From: Amphimedon queenslandica
Lineage: Eukaryota; Porifera; Demospongiae; Haplosclerida; Niphatidae
DNA length: 27,934 bases
Direction of reading: 5' to 3'
Assembly (NCBI RefSeq): GCF_000090795.2
Contig: NW_003546347.1
Coordinates: 72,583 to 100,516 of the forward strand
The translations under genes and the position numbers were made by a program. The notes below the pieces were generated by a model, which made no database searches, was not told the origin of the DNA, and saw only the letters and a program-made list of their open reading frames with translations. Below, in pieces: positions 27,835 through 27,934 of the stretch; the first letter of the stretch is position 1, and the number at the start of each line of letters is the position of its first letter.

Positions 27835-27934
27835 ATGTTCGAAGAACTAGTTACTGAAAACCCCGATGATAGCAGCTTTGCTTCTGTTTCAGAGACACCC
27901 AAGCGCCCTAAAAGGCCTAGAAAAAGAACAAGAA
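27835..27934 (+). CDS. 5' end of an unknown coding region, open to the window edge
   Basis: From the ATG at 27835 the frame is open for 33 codons and runs off the window. The start reads MFEELVTENPDDSSFASVSE, acidic and Ser-rich, and is followed by TPKRPKRPRKRTR, a strongly basic patch that looks like a nuclear localisation signal or DNA-contacting tail. No other stretch near the end of the window lacks repeat similarity, so this is the best candidate for a host gene first exon. It could still be the N-terminus of another transposon protein. Without the rest of the gene no function can be given. Confidence 0.4.
   Translation, partial: MFEELVTENPDDSSFASVSETPKRPKRPRKRTR

Overview
This window looks like animal nuclear DNA made almost entirely of transposable elements. 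It is AT-rich, has spliced genes with GT-AG introns, and shows no operons or ribosome-binding sites. A BEL/Pao retrotransposon, GIY-YIG Penelope-like elements (PLEs) with short exons, a CACTA-like DNA transposon and a DUF6589-type gene together suggest a marine invertebrate. A sponge is my first guess and a cnidarian the second; the sequence does not prove either. Nearly every coding region is broken by stops or frameshifts. The only open frame that may be a host gene start is at the very end (27835 onward).

Layout: 1-880 has no recognisable gene. 880-1870 (+) is a decayed DUF6589-like gene. 2410-7090 (-) is a decayed BEL/Pao element with gag remnant, protease, reverse transcriptase, RNase H, integrase and the C-terminal IN-associated domain. 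It is split by a 326-bp solo LTR (5933-6258) with a 5-bp target duplication; removing it restores the reading frame across the junction. 7085-7330 is a TTTTAGT-like degenerate repeat.

From about 7480 to 27665 the window is best read as one array of roughly 0.8-0.9 kb units in the same orientation. The units meet at short GA-rich junctions. PLE copies on the minus strand occupy three of these junctions: a composite two-copy element (10284-15390), an internally deleted 490-bp derivative (22436-22925) and a decayed single copy (24616-27335). One array unit is split at a TA dinucleotide by a 6.17-kb DNA transposon (15646-21818).

That transposon has CACTG termini, TIRs of about 24 bp, subterminal GTGTG motifs and two divergent multi-exon genes. 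The minus-strand gene (15793-18854) is a C2H2-zinc-finger transposase-like protein. The plus-strand gene (18911-21604) is a companion of unknown function. Three ACCACACCT repeats lie between them and resemble the subterminal motifs. Both genes now carry stops and frameshifts, so this copy is probably non-autonomous.

Relative ages follow from the nesting. The array predates the PLE insertions and the CACTG element, and the BEL/Pao element predates the solo LTR. The last 270 bases leave the repeats, contain a CCACGCCC/CCCCGCC-type GC-rich patch, and open a reading frame with a basic nuclear-localisation-like stretch that runs off the window.
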